Positions 7,925 to 15,366 of a stretch of 26,908 nucleotides of DNA are shown piece by piece. The notes under the pieces are model-generated. The model was not told where the DNA came from and did no database searches. It was given only the letters and a program-made list of their open reading frames with translations. The DNA comes from JBBSHS01 sp038232515 (lineage in GTDB: Bacteria; Actinomycetota; Acidimicrobiia; Acidimicrobiales; JAUJNH01): contig JBBSHS010000031.1 in assembly GCA_038232515.1 (NCBI GenBank), forward strand, positions 1 through 26,908. The letters are read 5' to 3'. Numbering within the stretch: position 1 is the stretch's first letter; every line of letters starts with the position of its first letter. Made by a program: the position numbers and the translations under genes.

Positions 7925-8296
7925 ATGACCTCCAAGCCCGACGTGACCATTCCCGACACCACCCCTCCGGCGGAACTGGGAGTCGACGACCTCACCCTGG
8001 GTGACGGCGCCCAGGCCACCGTCGGGCAGGAGGTCCGGGTCCACTACGTGGGGGTGTCGTGGAGCACCGGCCGCCAGTTCGACAGCTCATGGGATCGCGG
8101 TCAGCCGTTCGAGTTCGGCCTCGGCCAGGGCCAGGTCATCGCCGGATGGGACCAGGGCGTGGCCGGTATGAAAGTGGGCGGACGACGCCGGCTCACCATC
8201 CCGCCCCACCTCGGCTACGGCAGCCGTGGCGCCGGTGGGGCCATCGGCCCTAACGAGACCCTGGTGTTCGTGGTCGACCTCCTCGGGACCCGTTGA
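7925..8296 (+). CDS. FKBP-type peptidyl-prolyl cis-trans isomerase
   Basis: 123-residue single-domain FKBP catalysing prolyl isomerisation during protein folding, with no signal peptide and therefore cytosolic. The canonical FKBP12 sequence track is visible: VRVHYVGVSWSTGRQFDSSWDRGQPFEFGLGQ-type core with Tyr41, Phe52 and Asp53, then VIAGWDQGVAGMKVGGRRRLTIPPHLGYGSRG (residues 71-102, with Val71, Ile72, Trp75 and Tyr98 of the binding pocket), and ending IGPNETLVFVVDLLGTR. The aromatic pocket residues of active FKBPs appear conserved. ATG 7925 follows a TANNNT box. A GTG one codon upstream is equally in frame. The Cys-rich gene begins 17 bp after its stop, suggesting one transcript. Confidence 0.95.
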   Translation: MTSKPDVTIPDTTPPAELGVDDLTLGDGAQATVGQEVRVHYVGVSWSTGRQFDSSWDRGQPFEFGLGQGQVIAGWDQGVAGMKVGGRRRLTIPPHLGYGSRGAGGAIGPNETLVFVVDLLGTR

Positions 8297-8313
8297 CCGG
8301 CCCGGAGCCAGCC

Positions 8314-9123
8314 ATGGGTAGCAGTCCTGTCCGGTTCACCAAGAAGGACCGCCCCCACGAGTGGGTCAGCTTCGACGATGGCGCCGAGCAGCGCACCTGG
8401 GTCTTCGACGTGACGTTCCTGCTCAGCCACTGGCGCTGCATCTTCGGGCACGGCTGCCAAGGGGTGTTGACCGGGCCGGCGGCCGAGCAGGAGCAGGGCT
8501 GTTGCAGCTACGGCGCCCATTTCACCGACGAGGACGACCGCAGCCGCGTCGAGGCCGCAGCCGAGCGGCTCGGGGCCGAGCAGTGGCAGTGGCGGGCCGA
8601 GGCGGCCACGAACGGCGTCATCCACACCGACGGGTCCGGCGGCCTGGTGACCCACCTGGTCGAGGACGCCTGCATCTTCTTGAACCGGCCGGACTTTCCG
8701 GGCGGGGCGGGCTGCGCCCTGCACCGCGCCGCCCTGGAGAACGGGGAACGACCGCTCGACTGGAAGCCCAACGTCTGCTGGCAGCTCCCCCTGCGGCGCC
8801 TGGACGACGAGGACGGCACCGGCCACGTCACGTCCACCATCCGGCAGTGGGAGCGCCGCGACTGGGGCGAGGGCGGGGCCGAGTTCCACTGGTGGTGCAC
8901 CGAGGCGAGCGAGGCGTTCAGCGGTGCCGAGCCCGTGTACCGCTCGATGGCCGACGAGCTCGTCGCCCTCAGCAGTCCGGCGGTGACCAGCAAGCTTGTC
9001 GCCTACCTCGACAGCCGGGCCGCCTCGGCCCTGCCTCATCCTGCCCAGAAGGCACGGCGAGCTCAGCGCCGGAGCACGGAGAGGCCTGGCCACAGCCCGT
9101 CGGCGGTGGTCCGGAAGTCGTAA
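8314..9123 (+). CDS. Conserved actinobacterial Cys-rich protein, possible metal binder
   Basis: 269 residues from ATG 8314, with GGAG about 7 nt upstream; a TTG at 8293 would overlap the FKBP stop. Eight cysteines at 42, 48, 63, 64, 120, 134, 155 and 195 in the contexts WRCIFGHGCQG, GCCSYGAHF, EDACIFLN, GAGCALH, NVCWQLP and HWWCTE. The spaced single cysteines plus a CC pair recall the YkgJ/DUF3109-type proteins thought to bind zinc or an iron-sulfur cluster; I cannot confirm membership. I recall similar unannotated proteins in other actinobacteria. No signal peptide or membrane segment. The last 35 residues are basic and low in complexity. The 3' end overlaps the convergent gene by 61 bp (9063-9123). 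Cluster assignment is inference. Confidence 0.75.
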   Translation: MGSSPVRFTKKDRPHEWVSFDDGAEQRTWVFDVTFLLSHWRCIFGHGCQGVLTGPAAEQEQGCCSYGAHFTDEDDRSRVEAAAERLGAEQWQWRAEAATNGVIHTDGSGGLVTHLVEDACIFLNRPDFPGGAGCALHRAALENGERPLDWKPNVCWQLPLRRLDDEDGTGHVTSTIRQWERRDWGEGGAEFHWWCTEASEAFSGAEPVYRSMADELVALSSPAVTSKLVAYLDSRAASALPHPAQKARRAQRRSTERPGHSPSAVVRKS

Positions 9124-10196
9124 AGGCCGCCGCCCACGCAGCCGAGGTCGGCGCAGGCTCTGACGTAGCCGGCGACATCGGCGGCGGTGGTCTGTTCGGC
9201 CAGGCCCCCAGCCACGGTCACCACCGCTGACGGCTTGCCCAGGTCGGCCCGCAGCAGGTCGATGTTGTCCCGGGTGTACCGGTAGGCGTCGCGATAGCCC
9301 GACTGCGGCGTGCGGTTCGTCCAGTACCCCATGGGCGTCCACACGTCGTAGGAGGAGGCGATGGCGTGCCAGGGAAACCCGGGCCAGTACGCCAGGTTGA
9401 TGACGTCGGTGACGACACCGGGCAGGGTGATGGCCTGCAACGGCAGTCGGGTGGTGGCCCGGATGGCCCGGGTCACCTGCACCAGGGCGGCGCTGCGGGC
9501 CGTCGGGTCAGCCACCGCCCGCGACTCGATGTCGACTCCCAGAGCGTCGACCGGAAGCTGGGCGCTGGCCGTGAGCTTGGCCAGGTCGACACCCGTGTCG
9601 ACCAGCGTGGGCAGGTACCACACCACCACCCGCAGGCCGCGGGCATGGGCCCGGGCGATCCAACGCCCGAGCAGCTCCGGCTCCAGAACGCCACCAGGCT
9701 GCTCCGCCTTGGCCGACTGGATCTCCAGAACCTGCACCCCGCGGGCGGCCATGGCGTCCACCGCTTCCGGACCGATGCTGGGATTCCCGTTGCTGTAGGC
9801 GGCCGACCAGTCGTACACGTCCACCCAGGCGGCCAGGCCCCGAAGCGGTCCCACCGACGTCGGCCTGGGTGGCGGGGCCACGGCCGGTCGGGAACTGCGC
9901 ACCACCGACGTGGTGCGGGTCCTGGCCGCCGTGGCGGACGACGTGCTCCGAGGCGGCGGTGCGCTCGACGAGGGTGACGAGGGTGCAGCCCCGAGGGTCA
10001 CCGTCGCCGAGGTGGCAGGGGCGTCCACGGTAACGACGGAGGGCAGGATGGTGGAGGCGACGTCGAATGGCGCCACGGTCGACAGATGGCGACGGGTGTC
10101 ATGCGAGCGGCCGCCCACCGCCAGTGCCGCCGTGAGGCCGCCACCCAGGAGGACAGCCACCGCCATCACCAGGTTTTTTACCGGCCTAGCGCCCAC
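9063..10196 (-). CDS. Secreted or membrane-anchored TIM-barrel protein, putative glycoside hydrolase
   Basis: 377 residues from GTG 10196. Residues 8-30 form a hydrophobic signal or anchor (NLVMAVAVLLGGGLTAALAV). A Ser/Thr/Pro/Ala-rich linker runs to about 115, typical of surface proteins. From about 119 a beta-alpha barrel is suggested: AAWVDVYDW, GVQVLEIQ, RGLRVVVWYLPT, VDALGVDIESRA (acidic DIE at a strand end), LPLQAITLP, YDVWTPMGYW, VVTVAGGL, GGGLYDF. This resembles putative glycoside-hydrolase or GH25/DUF4015-like barrels. The catalytic acid would likely be in VDIES, but the substrate is unknown. TAACCT lies 9 nt before the GTG. Its stop codon lies inside the 3' end of the Cys-rich gene on the other strand. 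Confidence 0.65.
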   Translation of the reverse strand: MGARPVKNLVMAVAVLLGGGLTAALAVGGRSHDTRRHLSTVAPFDVASTILPSVVTVDAPATSATVTLGAAPSSPSSSAPPPRSTSSATAARTRTTSVVRSSRPAVAPPPRPTSVGPLRGLAAWVDVYDWSAAYSNGNPSIGPEAVDAMAARGVQVLEIQSAKAEQPGGVLEPELLGRWIARAHARGLRVVVWYLPTLVDTGVDLAKLTASAQLPVDALGVDIESRAVADPTARSAALVQVTRAIRATTRLPLQAITLPGVVTDVINLAYWPGFPWHAIASSYDVWTPMGYWTNRTPQSGYRDAYRYTRDNIDLLRADLGKPSAVVTVAGGLAEQTTAADVAGYVRACADLGCVGGGLYDFRTTADGLWPGLSVLRR

Positions 10197-10253
10197 GGGC
10201 GGCAGAGGTTAGAGCCTCCGGCCCGTCAGGTGGCGACGGGCAACAGGCGGGCG

Positions 10254-10418
10254 CTATTCCTCGTCGGCCTCGACGCCCTCGTCCGACTCGTACTCGCACC
10301 AGTCGGCGTGGGGATCGCCAGGCTTGGCGAAGCACTCGGGACAAGGTTCCTCTCGGATCTCGACGGCCTGCTTCAGGGCACGCGCCTCTTCGAACCGCCG
10401 ATGGCGTCCCTTCCTCAC
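10254..10418 (-). CDS. Small acidic CxxC...HxxxC zinc-knuckle-like protein
   Basis: 54 residues from GTG 10418, which has GGGAG (10425-10429) 6 nt upstream, a clear ribosome-binding site. A longer frame from 10460 lacks this support. The product starts basic (RKGRHRRFEEARALK), then has EPCPECFAKPGDPHADWCEYE, with Cys26, Cys29, His37 and Cys41 (C-x2-C-x7-H-x3-C), a plausible single zinc site. The tail is acidic (ESDEGVEADEE). No known function. Divergent from the 10526 gene by about 107 bp. Good support for being translated; the zinc site is inferred. Confidence 0.6.
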   Translation of the reverse strand: MRKGRHRRFEEARALKQAVEIREEPCPECFAKPGDPHADWCEYESDEGVEADEE

Positions 10419-10513
10419 GTGCCGCTCCCGAGGTGCTGGTGGCCGACAGGACCACGGCATAGTAACCCGCCCGGCGTTCTTCCCACCTCACCTGGCGCCC
10501 CACCTCCGCCGGG

Positions 10514-10519
10514 TAATGT
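10514..10519 (+). promoter_or_regulatory. Leaderless -10 box for the 10526 gene
   Basis: TAATGT followed by 6 nt and ATG 10526. The hexamer is the same as that before pgl. Confidence 0.4.
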
Positions 10520-10525
10520 GCGCCG

Positions 10526-10747
10526 ATGGCCGACGACCTGGACCCCGAGGCCATGCTCGACCGCTTCCGGCAGCGGGCTCGTGCAGTGCGGGCTCGGGGC
10601 GTCCCCCCCATAGAGGGTGTCGAGCGCAAGCGCTTCCTGGAGCAGGCACAGCGGGACTACATGGATTTCGCCATGCTGGGCGACGCCGACATCGACCTCG
10701 ACGACGGTGTGCTCACCCTCCGGATCGATCTACGACCCAAGTCCTGA
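10526..10747 (+). CDS. Small conserved-looking hypothetical protein
   Basis: 73 residues, ATG start behind a TANNNT box. N-terminal helix DPEAMLDRFRQRARAVRARG, then PPIEGVERKRFLEQAQRDYMDFAMLGDADIDLDDGVLTLRIDLRP. The C-terminal part alternates hydrophobic residues like two beta strands. No Cys, signal peptide or membrane segment. The coding composition (G/C third positions, charged helices) is that of a real gene. It lies 83 bp before the GH13 gene in the same direction. Function unknown. Confidence 0.65.
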   Translation: MADDLDPEAMLDRFRQRARAVRARGVPPIEGVERKRFLEQAQRDYMDFAMLGDADIDLDDGVLTLRIDLRPKS

Positions 10748-10830
10748 CCCTCCGGCGGCAAAGGGCGTGACGTCGTGACCAGTTTGGAGCGGGGCGGCCC
10801 ACCCGGCCGCTCCGGCCCTCCGGCGCGCTC

Positions 10831-12462
10831 ATGAGCGAACCTTGGTGGAAAGGCGCCGTCATCTATCAGATCTACCCGCGCAGCGTCCTCGAGGCCGACC
10901 CGGAGGGCCGAAGCCAGCGGATGGCGGGTGCCGACGTGCCCCGTTGGGGCGTGGGCGACCTCGAGGGCGTCCGTCGGCGCCTCGACCACCTCGTCTGGCT
11001 GGGGGTCGACGCCCTGTGGTTGTCGCCGGTTTTCCCCTCCCCCATGGCCGACTTCGGCTACGACGTGGCCGACTACTGCGACATCGACCCGCTGTTCGGG
11101 TCGCTGTCCACGTTCGACCGGCTGGTCGCCGATGCCCACGACCGAGGTCTGCGGGTCCTGCTCGACTGGGTCCCGAACCACTCGAGCGACCGTCATCCCT
11201 GGTTCCAGGCGAGCCGCTCGTCGCGGCGCGACACCCGTCGAGACTGGTATTTCTGGCGCCACGGGGCGGCCGACGGCGGTCCACCCAACAACTGGGTGTC
11301 CGCCTTCGGCGGTGCCGACTCCCAACCCGATGGTCCCCTTCCGTCGGCCTGGACCTACGACGAAGCCACCGGCCAGTGGTACCTCCATCTCTTCCTGCCC
11401 CAACAACCCGACCTGGACTGGAGCAATCCCGAGGTGGCCGAGGCCATGAAGGCGACGCTGCGCTTCTGGCTCGACCGCGGCGTCGACGGCTTCCGGGCCG
11501 ACGTCATCCACGGGATCGGCAAAGACCCGGCCCTACCCGACGACCCTCCCGAACGGGCCGGCGTGGCCCGCTCGTCCACCAACGACGACCCGAGGACCCA
11601 CCAACTGCTGCGGGAGCTACGGCGGCTGGTCGACGGCTACCCGGGCGACCGGGTGATGGTCGGTGAGGTGTTCCTGCTGGACACCAGGCAGGTGGCCACG
11701 TACTACGGACGGCCCGAAGAACCGGAGCTGCAGCTGGCGTTCAACTTCCCACCGCTCTTCGCCCCTTGGGACGCCGGCCACTGGCGTCAACGGATCGACC
11801 AGGTGGTGGCCGAGCTCGACCCCGTGGGCGCCTGGCCCACCTGGGTCTTGTCCAACCACGACAATCCTCGTCACGCCACCCGCTACGGCGACCGGGACGA
11901 TCGGGCCCGGGCGGCAGCTGTGCTGCTGCTCGGATTGCGGGGAACGGCCTTCGTCTACGCCGGTGAGGAGCTGGGCCTGCGGGACGCCGACGTGCCCGCC
12001 GATAGGCGGGTCGACCCGGGTGGTCGCGACGGGAGCCGGGCGCCGATCCCGTGGGCCCCGGGCCCGGGCCACGGCTGGACCGCAGGCGCCGAACCTTGGC
12101 TGCCATGGCCGCCGGACGCAGACCGCGGCAACGTCGAGGCGCAGACGAGCGACCCGGGATCGATCCTGTGGCTGTACCGGCGGCTGCTGGGCGCCCGCCG
12201 CTCCTCCCCCGCTCTGAGCTCGGGATCGTTCGCCTGGCTGGATGGCGTGGGACATGGGGCCGGGGCCGACGGGGTCCTGGCGTGGGAGCGCAGGGCCGAC
12301 GCCGACCGCCGGATCGTGGCCGTCAGCTTCGTGGACGAGCCGGTGGGCGTGGCCGTGGACGGCGACTGGGTGGTCGAGGTGGCCAGTGACGGCGTGGGCG
12401 AGGGCCGGCCCTACCCAGGGGTCGTAAGCCCCAGCCAGGCACTCGTCTTACGACCCGCCTAG
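10831..12462 (+). CDS. GH13 alpha-glucosidase (oligo-1,6-glucosidase/trehalose-type subfamily)
   Basis: Cytosolic retaining glycosidase releasing glucose from short alpha-glucans or maltose-type sugars. 543 residues, no signal peptide. GH13 regions in order: WWKGAVIYQIYPRSV at the N-terminus; region I DWVPNHSS (112-119); region II GFRADVIH with the nucleophile Asp224; region III VMVGEVFL with the acid/base Glu279; region IV LSNHDNPR with the transition-state Asp344. The GFRADVIHGIGKDP and QPDLDWSNPEV blocks are typical of the GH13_23/30-like alpha-glucosidases rather than alpha-amylases. A C-terminal all-beta domain (about 465-543) is present. All catalytic residues are intact. Exact specificity cannot be set from sequence. 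It converges on rnd with a 51-bp gap. Confidence 0.9.
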   Translation: MSEPWWKGAVIYQIYPRSVLEADPEGRSQRMAGADVPRWGVGDLEGVRRRLDHLVWLGVDALWLSPVFPSPMADFGYDVADYCDIDPLFGSLSTFDRLVADAHDRGLRVLLDWVPNHSSDRHPWFQASRSSRRDTRRDWYFWRHGAADGGPPNNWVSAFGGADSQPDGPLPSAWTYDEATGQWYLHLFLPQQPDLDWSNPEVAEAMKATLRFWLDRGVDGFRADVIHGIGKDPALPDDPPERAGVARSSTNDDPRTHQLLRELRRLVDGYPGDRVMVGEVFLLDTRQVATYYGRPEEPELQLAFNFPPLFAPWDAGHWRQRIDQVVAELDPVGAWPTWVLSNHDNPRHATRYGDRDDRARAAAVLLLGLRGTAFVYAGEELGLRDADVPADRRVDPGGRDGSRAPIPWAPGPGHGWTAGAEPWLPWPPDADRGNVEAQTSDPGSILWLYRRLLGARRSSPALSSGSFAWLDGVGHGAGADGVLAWERRADADRRIVAVSFVDEPVGVAVDGDWVVEVASDGVGEGRPYPGVVSPSQALVLRPA

Positions 12463-12513
12463 AGAACGGCAGGGAACGGTGCCACGGCGTTGGCCGTCCC
12501 CGAGGGCTGCGGC

Positions 12514-13686
12514 TCATGGGACCGGGGGCAGGGGAGGGGCCTGGTGGCTGCGGGCCTCGAGCAAGAGACCGCCCTTGCCGTCGAAGGCCAGAGCGGCGTC
12601 GCCCTCGGCCAGCGACAGGACGGCGGCGCCCACCATCGCTCTGCGCCACCCCTGTGTGAGCCGGCCCTGCCTGGCGTTGAGAAGCAGGGCCAGATCGGCC
12701 CTGGTGGCCAGGAGGGCGGCGTCGATGCCCTCGTCCCTGGACAACTGCGCCACCCAGGCCGCGGCCAGCGCGATCGCAGCTCGCAGCTCACGGTCGCTGT
12801 CGTCACCCTGGGGCGTACACAGCTTCGACGGGCCCAGGTCACGTCCCCGGTTGACGGCCGCCAGGACCGCCTCGCCCAACGGCCCACGGGCCTGCTTGGC
12901 GTCCATTCCCCGCATCTCGACGAGGTCGGCCACCGTGCGGGGCGGCTTGTGGGCGATGCCCAGGAGGGCCAGGTCGGCCAGCACGAAGCGGGGCGGCACG
13001 TCGAGCTCCACCGCCCGCCGCTCCCGCCACGCCGCCACTTCCTGGGCCACGCCCCGGCTGGCCCCGCGCAGGGAGCGGCTGTCCTTGAGCCGCCACCAGG
13101 CGGTGTCGGGGTCCTGGGAGCCGCGGGGCCGGGCCAGCACCCGGGCACACTCCTCCTCTGCCCACCCCAGGCGGCCTCGCTCGTTGAGCCGAGCGGTGAT
13201 CCGGTCGTGCAGGTCGAGAAGATGGGCCACGTCCGCCGCCGCGTAGGATAGCTGCCCAGCGGCCAACGGTCGCCGATTCCAGTCCGTGAGCCGGTCGCCT
13301 TTGGGAAGGCGGATTCCCAACAGCCGTTCGGCCAGGCTGGCCAGCGACGGCGTGGAGAACCCGACGAAGCCGGCGGCCAACTGGGTGTCGAACAGCCGCG
13401 TCGGGACGGTCCCGCAGGCCCGCTCGATGACCTCGAGATCCTGGTCGGCGGCGTGGGCCACCGCCAGCCCCGGTCCCTCCAACACCGCGGCCAACGGCCG
13501 CAGGTCGAGCCGCAGGGGGTCGACCAACGCGATGCCGTCCTTCCAGGCGATCTGGACGAGGGCCAGGCGGGCGAAATAAGTGCGTTCGCGGTGGAACTCG
13601 GTGTCGAAGGCCCACCGTTCCACCCCGGTCAGCTCGTCGACAAGCTCCTCAAGCGCCTCAGCGGTGTCGATCCAGCGGGCTGGCAT
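12514..13686 (-). CDS. rnd: Ribonuclease D (DEDDy 3'-5' exoribonuclease with HRDC domain)
   Basis: 3'-end processing exonuclease for tRNA and other small RNAs. 390 residues. Exo I is WAFDTEFHRERTY (Asp28, Glu30), Exo II AHAADQDLEVI (Asp83), and Exo III YAAADVAHLLDLH (Tyr148, Asp152), so the full DEDDy catalytic set is present, followed by the RNase D-specific LPKGDRLTDWNRRPL. After a linker, an HRDC-like helical domain lies about residues 210-285 (VAAWRERRAVELDVPPRFVLADLALLGIA), with a further C-terminal helical part. Start ATG 13686. Length matches actinobacterial RNase D. Convergent with the GH13 gene; its upstream gap (13687-13810) shows nothing distinctive. Confidence 0.92.
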   Translation of the reverse strand: MPARWIDTAEALEELVDELTGVERWAFDTEFHRERTYFARLALVQIAWKDGIALVDPLRLDLRPLAAVLEGPGLAVAHAADQDLEVIERACGTVPTRLFDTQLAAGFVGFSTPSLASLAERLLGIRLPKGDRLTDWNRRPLAAGQLSYAAADVAHLLDLHDRITARLNERGRLGWAEEECARVLARPRGSQDPDTAWWRLKDSRSLRGASRGVAQEVAAWRERRAVELDVPPRFVLADLALLGIAHKPPRTVADLVEMRGMDAKQARGPLGEAVLAAVNRGRDLGPSKLCTPQGDDSDRELRAAIALAAAWVAQLSRDEGIDAALLATRADLALLLNARQGRLTQGWRRAMVGAAVLSLAEGDAALAFDGKGGLLLEARSHQAPPLPPVP

Positions 13687-13810
13687 GATCGGCCATCCTG
13701 CCCGAGACCTGGCCTACGGTCGATCCGCGGCCGGCGTTGTGCCTGTCCTGATCGAAGGACCTCCGCTTCGGGCCGGGCCGTGACCCCGACGTGCCGTCGA
13801 GGGCGGCCCT

Positions 13811-14329
13811 TCAGCCGCCGTAGTTCATCCGGGTGTCCTCCATGCGCAGGACCGGCGTGTCCTCGGCCTGCTGGAAGCCGGCGTCCACGACTTCCCCGAC
13901 GAAGAACGTGTGGTCGCCGCAGTCGAGGGCATGGCGGAGCTCGCAGTCCAGGTAGGCGACGGCCTGATCGAGCACAGGAGCGCCGGTCTTGGCGTCGTGA
14001 AAGGGAAACCCGTTCAGGGCCCGGCCCTCGAGGTCCACCTCCACTGGTTTGACGAACTTGCGGACGATGGCCCGGTCGTCACGGGCGATGACATTGAGGC
14101 AGAAGACCCGGCCCTCGAGCACCATCTTGTGGCTCACGGCCTCCTTCATGACGCCGACACCGAACAGCTTGGGCTCGACCGCCACCTGGGTGGCGAAGTT
14201 CAGGGTCATGGCGTTGCGCCGCTCGCCGGCGCGTGTGCCCAGCACGTACAAGCCGTAGGGCAGGCTCCACAGGACCCGGCGTCGCCGCTTGTCGTACTCG
14301 TCATTGGTGGGTTCGGCGGCGTCGGTCAT
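13811..14329 (-). CDS. Flavin reductase family protein
   Basis: 172 residues from ATG 14329. The open frame continues to 14377, but a TANNNT box 7 nt before 14329 and the start MTDAAEPTNDEYD favour the shorter form. The flavin-reductase-like FMN-binding split-barrel domain shows VLWSLPYGLYVLGTRAGERRNAM, the typical NAMTLNFATQVAVEPKLFGVGV, then VLEGRVFCLNVIA, and DCELRHALDCGDHTFFVGEVVDAG near the end. Family members reduce FMN or FAD with NAD(P)H, often to supply monooxygenases; some are haem or F420-linked oxidoreductases. The partner is not evident here. Divergent from the proline-rich membrane gene, and the two share a compact promoter region. Confidence 0.85.
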   Translation of the reverse strand: MTDAAEPTNDEYDKRRRRVLWSLPYGLYVLGTRAGERRNAMTLNFATQVAVEPKLFGVGVMKEAVSHKMVLEGRVFCLNVIARDDRAIVRKFVKPVEVDLEGRALNGFPFHDAKTGAPVLDQAVAYLDCELRHALDCGDHTFFVGEVVDAGFQQAEDTPVLRMEDTRMNYGG

Positions 14330-14336
14330 GGCCGCC

Positions 14337-14342
14337 AGCGTA
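14337..14342 (-). promoter_or_regulatory. Leaderless -10 box for the flavin reductase
   Basis: On the minus strand TACGCT ends 7 nt before ATG 14329. No ribosome-binding site is visible between them. Confidence 0.4.
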
Positions 14343-14464
14343 CGTCTGGAGACGCCAACGGCCGGCCCGGCGGGCACCGGACCCAGTGCCGGGGCGGCCC
14401 TACGCCCGTCGTCCCCGCCGGCGCACGCTGTGCCCGTTGGCGCGCACCGCCATCGACCACGCCG

Positions 14465-14470
14465 TAGCCT
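14465..14470 (+). promoter_or_regulatory. Leaderless -10 box for the 14478 gene
   Basis: TAGCCT followed by 7 nt and ATG 14478. Confidence 0.4.
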
Positions 14471-14477
14471 CTGGCCA

Positions 14478-15305
14478 ATGACCGACGCTCCGCAGCCGCC
14501 ACCCGACGAGCCGTACCCCGGTTCCTCCCAGCAGCCGGCCCCTCCGCCGTACCCGGCACCGCCCGGACCGCCTCCCGGGTACGGCCCTCCCGGCTACGCC
14601 AACCCCTCCTCCGGCCACGCCGGGCCGCCCGGCCCCCCCCAAGGCGAGCCTGGCCAGGCCCACCCCCAACCGCCTCAGTCTCCGGGCGCAGGTCAGGGCG
14701 ATGGATGGCCCCCCGGCCCGCCTCCGCAAGCCGGTGGCTGGAGCCAGAACCCCCCGACCCAGCCCTTCGGGGGTCCATCCGGCTACCCCCCGCCGGGCAG
14801 CCCCTACTCGGCCGTCCCGCCGCCCCCCTCCAAGCCGAACCCGGTCCTGACCCTCGTGCGGTCCGGCCAGGCCCCGGTGCTGGCCGGGGCCGGCATCATC
14901 GTCGCCACCGCCATGTACTTCCTGGGCTGGGCACTCTTCGGCCTGGCCGAGGACTCGTTGGGCGAGCACTTCGTCAAGACCCGCCTCCGCCACATCTTCA
15001 TGTTGTCCGACAGCCCACTCTTCGCCGTCGCCGTTCTGGTCGCCCTCATCCTGCTGGGCACGGCCACCGGGCGCCTTGAGGAGCAGGTCAAGCCGCTGCG
15101 CCTCGTCGCCGCCGTGCTCGGCGCGCTCATCGCCTTCGGGGCCTTCGTGCTGCTCTTCCCCGACCTGTCCGACATCGGACAGTCCGCCGCTCCGGCGTTG
15201 GGTCAGGCCATCATCCACCTGGGCAGCCTGCTCCTCGGTGTCCTGGTCGCCGTGGTCGGCATCGGACCGGCCCACCCGGTCGACGACGCCGCCAACATGC
15301 CGTGA
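14478..15305 (+). CDS. Proline/glycine-rich N-terminus, four-helix membrane protein
   Basis: 275 residues. Residues 1-125 are a low-complexity Pro/Gly/Gln/Ser tail (PPPYPAPPGPPPGYGPPGY and similar), likely disordered and cytosolic as in many actinobacterial envelope proteins. Four membrane segments follow: LAGAGIIVATAMYFLGWALFGLA, LFAVAVLVALILLGTATG, LRLVAAVLGALIAFGAFVLLF and IIHLGSLLLGVLVAVVGIG. Between TM1 and TM2 is a charged loop (EDSLGEHFVKTRLRHIFML). No catalytic motif is evident. The start is set by a TANNNT box; the longer open frame upstream lies over the divergent gene's promoter. The transporter gene follows 61 bp downstream. Function unknown. Confidence 0.75.
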   Translation: MTDAPQPPPDEPYPGSSQQPAPPPYPAPPGPPPGYGPPGYANPSSGHAGPPGPPQGEPGQAHPQPPQSPGAGQGDGWPPGPPPQAGGWSQNPPTQPFGGPSGYPPPGSPYSAVPPPPSKPNPVLTLVRSGQAPVLAGAGIIVATAMYFLGWALFGLAEDSLGEHFVKTRLRHIFMLSDSPLFAVAVLVALILLGTATGRLEEQVKPLRLVAAVLGALIAFGAFVLLFPDLSDIGQSAAPALGQAIIHLGSLLLGVLVAVVGIGPAHPVDDAANMP

Positions 15306-15366
15306 CCGCGTTCCCTCAGCCCAGATCCGGGTTGAGCCGATCCGGACGGCTGCACACCTGCGGCTG

